From Myxacorys californica WJT36-NPBG1 (GTDB lineage Bacteria; Cyanobacteriota; Cyanobacteriia; Leptolyngbyales; Leptolyngbyaceae): a stretch of DNA of 64,000 nt. The stretch's first letter is position 1; every line of letters begins with the position of its first letter. Position numbers and translations under genes: made by a program. Location of the stretch: contig JAHHHO010000017.1 in the NCBI GenBank assembly GCA_019359315.1, positions 28,574 to 92,573 of the forward strand, in the 5' to 3' direction. Positions 46,580 through 55,952 of the stretch are shown here, one piece after another. The notes under the pieces were generated by a model. It made no database searches. It worked only from the letters and a program-made list of their open reading frames with translations, and was not told the origin of the DNA.

Positions 46580-47701
46580 ATGAAACTTTTTCGACGGTTA
46601 ATTGAGAGTCGCTTTTGGGTGCTGTCTGTCAAAGAAATTAGTCAAATTCTTCGCAACAAGCAACTCATCTTCCTCCTGGTGTTTCCTCCCACCATTCAAC
46701 TGCTGATCTTTGGATTTGCACTCAACCCCGATGTGCAGCATCTCAAACTGGGCATTACCGACTATTCCAATACACCCATGAGCCGTGAGTTAATTTCTGC
46801 CTTAACTGCAAACGAGGTCTTTGAGGTGAAATCAGCCACTCTCGACGAACAGGCTCTAGGCGAACAAGTCCGACGAGGACAAATCACCGCTGGGCTGGTC
46901 ATTCCGCCAAACTTCAACCGTCTGTTGAAGAGCGATCAGCCCGCCGAAGTTCAGGTACTGATTGATGCGGTTGATGCCAATACAGCAGGAATCGCCAACG
47001 GATATATGAGCCAGATCATCAATCAATTTAGTCGCCAGTTCACGCCAGACGTTGTGCCGCCGATTCAAACGCAAGCGACGATTCTGTACAATCCTGGATT
47101 AGTGTCTAGCTGGTTTATTGTGCCGGGAGTGATTGGGTTGGTTCTCAACTTAGGCAGTTCTCTGGTGTCTACGGCGGCAGTTGTGCGAGAAAAAGATACG
47201 GGTACGCTCGAACAGCTATTGATGACGCCTGCTGCCGCATGGGAAATTATTTTAGCGAAAGTGGTTCCATTGTTTATTCTGTTGCTAGGAGAAGTGATCT
47301 TAGCGCTGAGTGTTGCCACTTTTATCTTCCGAGTTCCCTTTAGAGGAAATATCTTTTTATACCTATTTTTTGCGGGGCTGTATGCCTGCGTCGGTATCGG
47401 AATTGGCTTTCTACTCGCAACGGTGTGTCGGACGCAGCAGCAGGCAATTCTGACTTCATTTTTTATCAATCTGCCCCTGATTCAGCTATCAGGCGCGATC
47501 GCGCCTGTGGAAAGTATGCCAAAATTCTTCCAGATCTTCTCGCTTGCGAATCCCTTGCGCCATTTTGTCACCATCTCACGCGGCGTTCTTCTAAAAGGAA
47601 ACGGTCTTGATGTATTGTATCCTGAAGCACTTGCATTACTTGGGTTCGCGATCGTTCTCCTAACGATCAGTACTAATAAATTCCGTACACAGCTTAGTTA
47701 G
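46580..47701 (+). CDS. ABC-2 type exporter permease (YbhR-like)
   Basis: The 373-residue protein is a second ABC-2 permease with the same layout. It has an N-terminal span (FLLVFPPTIQLLIFGFAL), an outer domain (LGITDYSNTPMSRELISAL), and the motif VREKDTGTLEQLLMTP before the last spans. It follows the first permease by 112 bp and completes the pair that YbhF-type ATPases serve. Confidence 0.94.
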   Translation: MKLFRRLIESRFWVLSVKEISQILRNKQLIFLLVFPPTIQLLIFGFALNPDVQHLKLGITDYSNTPMSRELISALTANEVFEVKSATLDEQALGEQVRRGQITAGLVIPPNFNRLLKSDQPAEVQVLIDAVDANTAGIANGYMSQIINQFSRQFTPDVVPPIQTQATILYNPGLVSSWFIVPGVIGLVLNLGSSLVSTAAVVREKDTGTLEQLLMTPAAAWEIILAKVVPLFILLLGEVILALSVATFIFRVPFRGNIFLYLFFAGLYACVGIGIGFLLATVCRTQQQAILTSFFINLPLIQLSGAIAPVESMPKFFQIFSLANPLRHFVTISRGVLLKGNGLDVLYPEALALLGFAIVLLTISTNKFRTQLS

Positions 47702-47972
47702 ATGCCTAATTAGACAACTGAATCTTTTTTAGGCTAAGCAATGTACTTAAAGGGCGAATAATCATCCGTTCTGAGCAAATTACAAAAAGGTTTGGCGATT
47801 TTCTGCGTCAAACGGTATCCTGCTTAAGGTTGCTGACGTTCAAGATAAAATCTGAACCTATTAAATCTGGACTTAAGGGGTGAGAGGTGAGTGCTTGACT
47901 TATAATCCTAAATCTCTAATCCTAAAGCCTCAGTTTCTCCTAGACGTTTCATTGTGGGCTAATCGAAATCGT

Positions 47973-50174
47973 ATGAAAACGTGTCTTCATTTATTTGCAT
48001 TTGGTGTAGGAGCGTTGATCGTCTTGGGTCATACAGAAATGACACACGCAAAGCCTGCTTCTAGTCGTGCTGCCCAAGACGAGCCAGAACCGCCCATCTC
48101 GCTTGCTTCAGCTGCAACGGCGACGTTAACGCCATCTGCGATCGCTCAAATCGCGAATGAGTTTGGCGCTTCCCTGCCCTCGGCTCAGTCTGTTAACCAG
48201 CTATGGGTAAATGCGGCGAACCCTGGTAACACTGCCAAGCCTATTCCAACTAGCCAAGCAACCATCAGCCAAGCAACGTCCGCTCCAGCCCAAACCACTC
48301 CGTTTCCACCCGCTGGTACCTCCACCCCCCCATCCAGCCCAACAACCCCTACTCAACCCAGCCCTGCGCCCAGCCCAGCAACCGTAACGCCCACTCCTCA
48401 ACCTGGTTCGGCTCCTTCAAGCGCACCATCTACTCCACCGGCTAAATCTGTTCCTGTTCCAGAACAACTTAATCCATCTGCAAATCCGCTTTCATTTCCC
48501 ACCCGACCCAGTGAAGTCCAGCTTCGTGACACTCGGCAAATTTCTTTACAGCAAGCCATTGAACTTGCCGAGCGCAACAACCGAGATATCGAAATTTCTC
48601 GCCTAGAGGTAGAACGCAGTCAAGCAACCTTACGAGAAGCGCGCTCATCCTTTTTGCCAACCTTGAGTTTCGGGGCACGTCTGTCTCGCTCCGGTAGCAA
48701 TGTGGGCGGCTCATCGTCGTCCTTTAGTTCTTTGGGTTCCTCTGGAACAGGGCTGTCTACAGGTAGTACGGTTGGTGGTACTGGCCTTGGTAGTATTGTG
48801 ACAACGCCGCAAACCCAAACGTCGCCTCTCTCAGGTCAGACCACGGGAAACACGACAGGTAACGCAACGGGTACTACCTCAGGTAACACAACGGGTACTA
48901 CCTCGGGAAATACAACCGGAAATACAACGGGTACTACTACAAACAATACAGGTACCACAACTGGCGGCACGACAACAGGTACTACGACTGGCGCAACTGG
49001 CCCAACGAGTAGTCTAACCAGTGCTAGTCGAGTTGCCGCTCAGACAGTTGATGGTGGTGATACGAGCGGCACGGTGCAGCAACCTCAGACCTCTACAGGC
49101 GTTACATCGCCAACTACCGTAACTGACTTCTCTAATTTAGGCAGTACCAGTTCGGTGCGAACTGCCTTGAGCGGCTCACTGCAACTAAGCTATGACCTGT
49201 ATACGTCTGGCTTACGCAACGCGAATTTGCGAGCTGCCGAACGACAAGTGCGAGCGACTGAGTTAGCCTTGGAACGCACTCGCGAACAACTCCGGCTCGA
49301 TGTATCCGGCGACTACTACGATTTGCAAGATGCCGATGAGCAGGTGCGAATCAATCAAGCCGCCGTTGCCAATGCCCAAGCAAACGTGAATGACGCGCTT
49401 GCCCAAGAAAGGGCTGGACTGGGAACTCGATTTGATGTTTTGCGTGCCCAAGTGAACCTGGCCAATGCTCAACAGCAACTCACCAATGCGCAAGCCGCCC
49501 AGGTGATTCGGCGGCGTCAGCTATCACAGCGATTGAGTTTACCTGAATATGCCAATGTGACAGCGGCTGATCCGGTGGAAGTAGCTGGAAGTTGGGCACT
49601 ACCGCTCGAGGATAGCATTGTCTTAGCCTACAGAAATCGCTCTGAGTTAGAAGAGCAACTAGTGCAACGAGACATTAGCGAGCAACAGCGCCGCGCGGTT
49701 TTATCGGCTAATGGTCCAACCCTCAGCGCAAGTGCTGATTACGGCTTTTCTCAAGGCTTTGGCAGCGATGCATCAACAGGCGATAACTACGCCTTTGCGC
49801 TGCAAGCGCGGTGGAACCTGTTTGATGGGGGAGCGACGATCGCAAGAGCGAGACAACGAGAGAAAGATAAAGAAATTGCTGAAAGCCGGTTTGCTCAAAA
49901 CCGCAATACGATTCGGTTTCAAGTTGAGCAATCCTATGCGAATCTCCAAGCGAACCTCGTTAACATTGCAACCACAGAGCAAGCCGTGACACAGGCGCTA
50001 GAAGCGTTACGATTGGCGGTTCTAAGACTGCAGGCGGGCGTCGGAACGCAGACTGAGCGAATTAACGCTGAAACGGATTTGACTCGCGCCCGTGGTAACC
50101 GGGTCAGCGCCATCATTGGCTACAACCGCTCTCTAGCTCAATTGCGGCGAGCGGTTAGCAATCTGGCTCAATAA
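47973..50174 (+). CDS. TolC-family outer-membrane efflux protein with low-complexity insertions
   Basis: The 733-residue protein has a signal peptide (LHLFAFGVGALIVLGHT), a Pro/Thr/Ser-rich linker (about residues 90-170), then two TolC repeats: ISLQQAIELAERNNRDIEIS and, later, LEDSIVLAYRNRSELEEQLV with LQARWNLFDGGATIAR. A Gly/Thr/Asn-rich tandem tract at about residues 285-345 sits in the first repeat. It lies downstream of the exporter and should provide its outer-membrane duct. The start is placed at ATG 47973 at the signal peptide; an upstream GTG adds an unlikely leader. Confidence 0.92.
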   Translation: MKTCLHLFAFGVGALIVLGHTEMTHAKPASSRAAQDEPEPPISLASAATATLTPSAIAQIANEFGASLPSAQSVNQLWVNAANPGNTAKPIPTSQATISQATSAPAQTTPFPPAGTSTPPSSPTTPTQPSPAPSPATVTPTPQPGSAPSSAPSTPPAKSVPVPEQLNPSANPLSFPTRPSEVQLRDTRQISLQQAIELAERNNRDIEISRLEVERSQATLREARSSFLPTLSFGARLSRSGSNVGGSSSSFSSLGSSGTGLSTGSTVGGTGLGSIVTTPQTQTSPLSGQTTGNTTGNATGTTSGNTTGTTSGNTTGNTTGTTTNNTGTTTGGTTTGTTTGATGPTSSLTSASRVAAQTVDGGDTSGTVQQPQTSTGVTSPTTVTDFSNLGSTSSVRTALSGSLQLSYDLYTSGLRNANLRAAERQVRATELALERTREQLRLDVSGDYYDLQDADEQVRINQAAVANAQANVNDALAQERAGLGTRFDVLRAQVNLANAQQQLTNAQAAQVIRRRQLSQRLSLPEYANVTAADPVEVAGSWALPLEDSIVLAYRNRSELEEQLVQRDISEQQRRAVLSANGPTLSASADYGFSQGFGSDASTGDNYAFALQARWNLFDGGATIARARQREKDKEIAESRFAQNRNTIRFQVEQSYANLQANLVNIATTEQAVTQALEALRLAVLRLQAGVGTQTERINAETDLTRARGNRVSAIIGYNRSLAQLRRAVSNLAQ
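48838..49003 (+). repeat. In-frame Thr/Gly/Asn tandem repeat inside the TolC-type gene
   Basis: Degenerate 12- to 24-bp units of the type ACGGGTACTACCTC and GGAAATACAACC encode runs of TTGNTTG and GTTSGN. The reading frame stays open throughout. The tract falls in the N-terminal TolC repeat, where a periplasmic or surface loop is likely. Confidence 0.85.
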
Positions 50175-50510
50175 TAAGGGTGAAAGCTTATTGGGCATCC
50201 GCGATCGCATCAATCGTGTCCCTTATCAATCGTGTCCCTCTGGATAAATGGTATTGGCTAACCTGTGCTCCGTTTAGAGCCTCAACATGACTGATTTTTG
50301 AGCAACTAGAAAACCGTTCTGCTGAGTGAAGCCATTTTTTTGAATGGATTTTGAATGGATGAGGCAAAATAGACCATGTGAAGCTTTTATGACTTGCGTT
50401 GATCCATTTTTTGTTTCCCAGACGTTTATTCTTAGGTGCATATGTAGAGTCGCAATTGGAAATAGAACGCTTGTAAGTATTTGCTTCTTTACGTTAAAGG
50501 ACTTGATGAC
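50175..50510. other. Gap with short tandem repeats upstream of the M23 peptidase gene
   Basis: A 16-bp unit ATCAATCGTGTCCCTT/C is repeated at about 50208-50239, and the 12-bp unit TTTTGAATGGAT is repeated near 50339-50362. No gene or clear promoter was seen. Confidence 0.5.
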
Positions 50511-51563
50511 ATGACTCTTCGCACTGCCGCTCAGACATTTCTGGCTCGACGTTTACTGGGGCTACAGGGTTTAGGATGGATCGTTGGGATAGTTGTATTG
50601 AGTACAAGCAGTGGCTTGGCACAAGAGGCGATCGATACTCTTCCCGCTGTGCAGCCTGACCTTGCTGTACCAACGGCTCCTGCCCCTTCTGCCCCCGCTG
50701 AGGCACTACCAGAGCCATCTGTTGCTCCTAGTGAGACTGGCAGTGGAGATGCAGGTTCATTCATCGATCGCACCGATTACAGCTTAGGTGCAACGGAACG
50801 CTACGAAACACCTGCAATCAGTGCAGAACGGAATTCTGAAGGCATTTCCCGGCGATCGCAATCTGCTCCAGAATACAGCGCTCCCACCTGGTCATCGAGA
50901 GACGCGGTGAGTGTGGCCCCAGTTCAAGTGGGACCCATTCATCTATCCTCTAGTGGAATCGGCTGGAGTTCTGGAGAATCAGCACAGATTGAAGCGCCCT
51001 ACACTCCGTCAGTAGGACAAGCCTACAGTACGGTAAAAGCCTATTACAATCGCACGGTTAGACCGATCGGGCAAGTCGGCAATGGCGATATTAAGCTGCT
51101 ATTTCCGTTGTCGCTTCCCGCTTCAATCACGTCTCTATTTGGTTGGCGCATTCACCCCATCACCGGAAATAGCCGCTTCCATTCTGGAACGGATCTCGGT
51201 GCGCCAATGGGAACGCCTGTCTTAGCCGCTTTAACGGGTCGCGTGATTATGGCGGACTTTTTTGGCGGATATGGATTGGCAGTGGCGTTAGAGCATGGTC
51301 AGGGCAGCCAGCAGACTCTGTATGCTCACCTGTCTGAAGTGTTTGTGAAACCAGGCGAGGTGATTAAGCAGGGAAATGCGATCGGGCGAGTGGGAAGTAC
51401 AGGAAATTCTACCGGACCGCACCTCCACTTTGAGTTTCGACAGGAAACAACGGAAGGTTGGGTCGCGATGGATGCGGGACTCGCGTTAGAGACAGCCGTG
51501 GCAGAATTAGCAAAATCGCTTCAGGTGGCTCAGACTCAAACGAGTTCTACAGCAAGCAAATAA
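50511..51563 (+). CDS. M23-family metallopeptidase (LytM-type, secreted)
   Basis: The 350-residue protein has a signal peptide (WIVGIVVLSTSSGLAQEA), a Pro/Ala-rich linker, and a C-terminal LytM domain with the zinc motifs HSGTDLGAP (HxxxD) and GPHLHFEF (HxH), plus TLYAHLSEV. Such enzymes cut peptidoglycan cross-links or act as divisome activators. The residues needed for zinc binding are all present. The start is ATG 50511, with AAGGA 10 bases upstream; an earlier TTG is in frame. Confidence 0.93.
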   Translation: MTLRTAAQTFLARRLLGLQGLGWIVGIVVLSTSSGLAQEAIDTLPAVQPDLAVPTAPAPSAPAEALPEPSVAPSETGSGDAGSFIDRTDYSLGATERYETPAISAERNSEGISRRSQSAPEYSAPTWSSRDAVSVAPVQVGPIHLSSSGIGWSSGESAQIEAPYTPSVGQAYSTVKAYYNRTVRPIGQVGNGDIKLLFPLSLPASITSLFGWRIHPITGNSRFHSGTDLGAPMGTPVLAALTGRVIMADFFGGYGLAVALEHGQGSQQTLYAHLSEVFVKPGEVIKQGNAIGRVGSTGNSTGPHLHFEFRQETTEGWVAMDAGLALETAVAELAKSLQVAQTQTSSTASK

Positions 51564-51702
51564 GCTCTGTTTCCAATTGGAGCCGCACATCAAAATCCCA
51601 TTAAGTTCAGGGCAATATGCAGCCTTGAACTACAGAATTTGGTGAAAATAAGCTCTAGAAAATAGACCGCCAGTGTCAATCTTCTTAGGCTTTCGGTCGA
51701 GC

Positions 51703-52155
51703 CTAGATCTCCGTGTTTTGAGCTTTTAGCGCGTAGGCTCTAAAGCGCTCTAAGTCTGACTTTAGCGTTGCCTCGACCGCGCGACCGAGAAAAAGGTTAT
51801 CCATCAACTGACCGAGAAATCCAGGAATCGCATAGGCAATGCTCATTTTGACAACGCTGCCGCGATCGCCGCGATCGTAGAACCGAATTGCCCCTCGATT
51901 GGGCAATCCATCGACCGATTCCCACTGAATAATCTGATTCGGAATCTTCTTGGTAATACGGGACTTCCAACTAAATTCAAGTCCACCCGTCGCCAGTTTC
52001 CAGCGCGACAGTTCTGGATCTTCTGGCAACACCGTTACTGAATCGATCCATTTCATCCACTTGGGCATTTGCTCCAAGTCTGACCAGAGACTCCAAACTT
52101 GATCGATCGCAGCCTCGACTTCAACTTGAACCGTGTGTTCCAACCAGTCAGACAT
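51703..52155 (-). CDS. SRPBCC (START-like) family protein next to zds
   Basis: The 150-residue protein has the SRPBCC/polyketide-cyclase-like pattern: VEAAIDQVWSLWSDLEQMPKW at the N-terminus, WKSRITKKIPNQIIQWES, and a C-terminal helix ending LERFRAYALKAQ. The fold binds hydrophobic ligands. In cyanobacteria it is commonly encoded beside zds, as here, 30 bp downstream on the same strand. A carotenoid-related role is inferred from this context only. Confidence 0.9.
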   Translation of the reverse strand: MSDWLEHTVQVEVEAAIDQVWSLWSDLEQMPKWMKWIDSVTVLPEDPELSRWKLATGGLEFSWKSRITKKIPNQIIQWESVDGLPNRGAIRFYDRGDRGSVVKMSIAYAIPGFLGQLMDNLFLGRAVEATLKSDLERFRAYALKAQNTEI

Positions 52156-52185
52156 AGAGTTAAGTTAATTAGAGAGTTAAGTCAA

Positions 52186-53655
52186 TTAGTACTTGAACAA
52201 TCCTACACCTTGGACTTTATGACCTGTCGGTTCAAGAATGGCTTGTGCCGCTTGCTTACCGGAAATCGTCGCGCCTTCCATGCTGTCAATGTAATCCTGC
52301 GCGGTGTAGCTACCCGCTAAGAAGAAATTTTCGACAGGCGTTTTCTGAGCCGGGCGATAAGGCTCCATGCCAGGATTTTCGCGATACAGCGATTGTGCGA
52401 GTTTGACCACGTTAAACCAAGTCATATTTAGTTCACGAGAGGAAGGGAACAGATCGTGAATTTGCTTCAGAGCATGTTGCGCGATCGCTTCATTACTCAT
52501 GGGCACAAACGGATCACCAGGCGTCAGCACAACCTGCATGAGTGAACCTTGCCCTTCCCGGTAGTAGTCTTTCGGGCTTGAGAGCGCTAGATCGGCAAAA
52601 CACGAGAAATCGGCATCGGCACTGTAGAGCAAGTTATCAATGCCCGCTGCATGGTCAACTTGTTTACGTGCTTCCGAATCGCTCAATTCTGTCACCCAAC
52701 CATCAAATCGCATTTGAACCGTAGCCACCGGAACCGCTTCGAGTTTGTAGATGTTGTCGAAGGATTTGATGGTGCGCCATTCTTTGGGCAAAAGGCGCTG
52801 GATGCCAGGAACATCGCAGGCGGCCAGATAAACGTCGGCAGTCACAATCTCTTCTGAGTCGCCGTTGGCAATGGCTAATCCAGTTACTTTTGTGCGCTCG
52901 CCTTCGCCCTCAAATAAAATTTTGCGCGTTTGACGACGGGTGTGAACCGTTGCCCCTTTTGACTCAATGTATTGAATAATCGGTTTAATCAGGTATTCCG
53001 CAGGTGATCCAGCCAGCAGATTCAGCCGCGATGCTTCTGTTTTGGAGGCGAACATCATAAAGATCGTCAACATACATCGCGCCGAAATCTCTTCGGTGTC
53101 AATGAAGCCAAGCGCCAGTGCGATCGGATCCCACATCCGCTTGAGACTATTCTGCGATCCACCGTGACGGCGAAACCAATCGGCAAAGCTAATATCATCG
53201 AGGTCACGAATCATTTTCATGGCGACATCAGCATTCACCAAACCTGGAACAATCGGACTTGTGCCCAGCGCGATCGCATTCTGCACTTTGTCTTGTAGCG
53301 TTAATTGCCCGGTGGTAAAAAATGCCTTCAGCCCATGAAACGGCGCACCGAGCAAAAACCGAAAATCGAGCGTACTAATCTCGCCGCCTCGATTCACGAA
53401 GGTATGCACATGCTCTTTGGGCAGCAAATTCTCAAATGCGCCAATTTTCTTGAGTAGAGCAAACAAGTTGTAGTAGTTGTTGAAGAAGACGTGCAAGCCC
53501 ATTTCAATATGGTTGCCACTGGCATCAACCCAGCTACCCACCTTGCCGCCCACAAACGGACGAGCTTCAAACAGTTCAACCTCGTGTCCTGCGTCTACCA
53601 GTTCTACCGCCGCCGCTAACCCTGCCAATCCTGCCCCAACGATCGCAACACGCAT
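52186..53655 (-). CDS. zds: 9,9'-di-cis-zeta-carotene desaturase
   Basis: The 489-residue FAD enzyme turns zeta-carotene into lycopene precursors in the plant/cyanobacterial pathway. It starts with the dinucleotide-binding motif [20 protein letters not shown] and contains [18 protein letters not shown], and the C-terminal [19 protein letters not shown]. It is co-directional with the SRPBCC gene and divergent from a lipoprotein gene. Confidence 0.96.
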   Translation of the reverse strand: MRVAIVGAGLAGLAAAVELVDAGHEVELFEARPFVGGKVGSWVDASGNHIEMGLHVFFNNYYNLFALLKKIGAFENLLPKEHVHTFVNRGGEISTLDFRFLLGAPFHGLKAFFTTGQLTLQDKVQNAIALGTSPIVPGLVNADVAMKMIRDLDDISFADWFRRHGGSQNSLKRMWDPIALALGFIDTEEISARCMLTIFMMFASKTEASRLNLLAGSPAEYLIKPIIQYIESKGATVHTRRQTRKILFEGEGERTKVTGLAIANGDSEEIVTADVYLAACDVPGIQRLLPKEWRTIKSFDNIYKLEAVPVATVQMRFDGWVTELSDSEARKQVDHAAGIDNLLYSADADFSCFADLALSSPKDYYREGQGSLMQVVLTPGDPFVPMSNEAIAQHALKQIHDLFPSSRELNMTWFNVVKLAQSLYRENPGMEPYRPAQKTPVENFFLAGSYTAQDYIDSMEGATISGKQAAQAILEPTGHKVQGVGLFKY

Positions 53656-53781
53656 TCCGCAATTTCACCTACAACATCCTTTACAGATTTTAACGGTAAT
53701 GCAGAACCAAGGGAAGCAGATGCGATCAAACCAGAAGATGAAGGCACAATAACGAGCAGTAGTGAAATGGTGTGATCGTCG

Positions 53782-54471
53782 ATGTCTGCTCCTAACCGTA
53801 CGATTAGCGCAACGCGCAACTTTCAAAGAGACAGCTGGATCAAGCCTTCCAGCCTTGCGCTGCTGATGGTGCTGATGGGAAGTTGTTCGACCTTGCCGAC
53901 CGCTTACTCGTCGCCTCCGACTCCGCGCCCCGTGGAGCCGCTCCCGTTTGAGAAGAAGGGCTATACGATCGCAACTCCGAGTCCAACGATCGCACCGCTC
54001 ACGAGTAATGGTGCTCCGGTTCGGACAGTCGTTGCTGTCAAACCTGGAAAGAAGCTCTCTCAGGCAGATCTTGCTGCACTTCTGGAACAGGCAGACGATA
54101 AAGCGGTGAGTGCTTCAAGCTTGGCTGAATCGGCTCAATCTAAAGACGATTGGCTGCTGGCCGTGAGCCAATGGCAAAAAGCGATCGCGCTCCTCAAACC
54201 GATCGCCAATCAAAACTCGGCTGTTAGGCAAAAACTATCTCAATATCAGCGCAGTCTCGCTGATGCTCAAACTCGCTCAACCACAAATCCCAGGCAACTC
54301 GTGACGGAAGGCACAGGCGGCGGATATGGAGTCCCTCTCGTTATTCAATCTGGAGAGCAAACGCCGTCTCCGAGTGCTTCTCCTTCTCCTGGTGCTTCTC
54401 CAGCAGCGTCAACGGCTCCAGCTTCGAGTGCGCCCCCTCCTGCGTCTCCTGCGCCTTCTACAAAACAGTGA
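53782..54471 (+). CDS. Predicted lipoprotein with proline/serine-rich tail
   Basis: The 229-residue protein has a lipoprotein signal (LALLMVLMGSC, Cys near residue 35). A helical, TPR-like middle part (about 100-165, ADLAALLEQADDKAVSASSL and WLLAVSQWQKAIALLKPI) and a low-complexity Ser/Pro/Ala tail (SPSPGASPAASTAP) follow. I do not recognise the family; related lipoproteins are widespread in cyanobacteria. It is divergent from zds. Confidence 0.75.
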   Translation: MSAPNRTISATRNFQRDSWIKPSSLALLMVLMGSCSTLPTAYSSPPTPRPVEPLPFEKKGYTIATPSPTIAPLTSNGAPVRTVVAVKPGKKLSQADLAALLEQADDKAVSASSLAESAQSKDDWLLAVSQWQKAIALLKPIANQNSAVRQKLSQYQRSLADAQTRSTTNPRQLVTEGTGGGYGVPLVIQSGEQTPSPSASPSPGASPAASTAPASSAPPPASPAPSTKQ

Positions 54472-54501
54472 TGTCAGAAAAAATTTAGTGGGCCAGTGCG
54501 A

Positions 54502-54599
54502 TCAGCGCACAGTGCAACTCGACAGTGCAATTTGGAAGAATGACGCGGTTCTTCGGAGCCTGCAAAGTCGTTTCCTCTAAAGTTGCGCTTTGCGCTAAT
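54502..54599. repeat. Pair of inverted dispersed 19-bp repeats after the lipoprotein gene
   Basis: ATCAGCGCACAGTGCAACT (54502-54520) and AGTTGCGCTTTGCGCTAAT (54581-54599) are inverted copies of the dispersed ATTAGCGCAnnGCGCAACT element, which also lies at 38073-38091 and 53803-53821. Together they could fold into a long stem past the gene end. Confidence 0.6.
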
Positions 54600-54917
54600 T
54601 GCAGTTCAGGTATTTTGCTTTATTAGAAAATTTCCTCCGTATCTAGAGAGAGAAGCTTAATCCGAAAAGTCTTTCAAACGTTCACTGGCTTCTTATTACC
54701 TACGAAGGAAGAGTCAAGGGCAGCGTTTGATTACTGTGATATACGACAGTACAAAATCGTGAACTTACTCAAACTAAAAGAACGACAAACTAAGAGTTAA
54801 GAGTAACGACGTTGATTTTGAAGAAGCTTTCTCACTGACAGCCTTCCGACCAACGGCGGAAAAGCTGCTCAGTAGCTCAGTAGTAAGTGGTTAGTACAGT
54901 ACAAAGTGGTCAATACA
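54600..54917. other. Gap upstream of the 53-residue membrane protein
   Basis: No gene was found. Near the end, the short direct repeats AGTAGCTCAGTAGTAAGTGG and GTACAGTACAAAGTGG lie close to the start. No convincing -35/-10 pair was identified. Confidence 0.4.
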
Positions 54918-55079
54918 ATGAAAACAGATTCAGATCAAGTTAAAACTCCTGGAGTCCAGCACGACAGCGAAACTCCACTTCCTCAAAAGCCCTCATTGCT
55001 TTTTATCGTTAGCACTTCGATCGGAGTCCTCACTCTGATTGCTGTTGCTGCCGGTGCTTATTATGGTGTTGCTCAATAA
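54918..55079 (+). CDS. Small single-span membrane protein, 53 residues
   Basis: This short frame begins MKTDSDQVKTPGVQHDSETP and continues with one hydrophobic helix LLFIVSTSIGVLTLIAVAAG ending AYYGVAQ. A polar N-terminus plus a single C-terminal helix suits a small thylakoid or plasma-membrane subunit. No ribosome-binding site is clear. A secreted small-protein gene follows on the same strand after 75 bp. I do not recognise the family. Confidence 0.6.
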   Translation: MKTDSDQVKTPGVQHDSETPLPQKPSLLFIVSTSIGVLTLIAVAAGAYYGVAQ

Positions 55080-55154
55080 GGTTGGACTGTTTTAGTTAGT
55101 GTTTTAGCTAAGCAGTGTTGTAGGTCTACATTTGAAAAATGGATGGAATGTATT

Positions 55155-55523
55155 ATGAAAGATTTGATTTCTAAGGCAGTTGCTTACGTTGGTTCTTTAC
55201 TTCAAACCCTTCAAGTTAAAAGCCTCTTGGCCGTTGCTCTCGTTGGTTTTCTATTGCTGACGACAAATCCTAATCTAGAGGGCGGTGCCCAGGCTGCAAC
55301 CAAAGAGATAGACAAGATAGCTCACCAAAATGATTCTGATCGACCCAAAACGACCGGAGAATGGAACAAAGAAGCTCGCGAGACGAAAGGTGATTCTGAC
55401 GGACGGGCGGGACGAATTGGCAAAGAATCTGTAGAAGCTGTCAAAGATTTTGGACAGATGTATTCCGATACGGCTAAGCGGAGCGTTGATGCGTTGAAGG
55501 ACAACGCTGCACAAGCAGACTAA
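55155..55523 (+). CDS. Small exported charged protein
   Basis: The 122-residue protein has an N-terminal hydrophobic segment (LLAVALVGFLLLTTNP) ending in a probable cleavage region (GGAQAAT). A highly charged, helical, Lys/Asp/Ala-rich mature part follows (GKESVEAVKDFGQMYSDTAK, RSVDALKDNAAQAD). It resembles the gene at 61680-62120 in layout and composition. ATG 55155 is chosen over an ATG four codons upstream. The strong terminator after it suggests a discrete transcript. Confidence 0.75.
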   Translation: MKDLISKAVAYVGSLLQTLQVKSLLAVALVGFLLLTTNPNLEGGAQAATKEIDKIAHQNDSDRPKTTGEWNKEARETKGDSDGRAGRIGKESVEAVKDFGQMYSDTAKRSVDALKDNAAQAD

Positions 55524-55554
55524 GTAAGCTCGCCATTAGTTATAGTCTTTAATG

Positions 55555-55589
55555 AAAAGCGTCTGATATTTTATATCAGACGCTTTTTT
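55555..55589 (+). terminator. Strong intrinsic terminator (bidirectional shape)
   Basis: A perfect 11-bp stem, GCGTCTGATAT (55559-55569) and ATATCAGACGC (55573-55583), closes a TTT loop and runs into six T. AAAA precedes it, so it could also act from the other side. Confidence 0.9.
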
Positions 55590-55952
55590 ATGTATGCCAC
55601 CAGAGTTCACTGAGGATCATGTTTCGGTCAATTAAAAATGGGTACGGAGTTTTGTCGATCGCGTCATTTGATCACTCAAGCTATAAACTTGCGATCGCAG
55701 ATCGGTATGAACATCTCCAAAACTCCTAACAACCCCTAGAACCCTACCCTAGAGGGTAGGATATCTCAGTCAGCTAAACCTAATCTTGAGTACAAGGGCA
55801 TCCACGCTACATGGAGTAACTTCTAAAGGATGCCAAAACTCCTAGACAGACTGAGAAGCAGAAAAGCTCAATAGCCTTACTAGAAAGCTTTCAGCCACTG
55901 CGTAGCACTTCATCGCGGCTCGTAACACTTCTAGATTCTAAAGGGAATATCC
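55590..55952. other. Regulatory gap upstream of the sugar porter with an 18-bp palindrome
   Basis: A perfect palindrome CCTACCCTAGAGGGTAGG lies at 55743-55760, about 190 bp before the porter ATG. Its size and symmetry fit a dimeric repressor or MerR-type site. No gene was seen in the gap. Confidence 0.5.
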
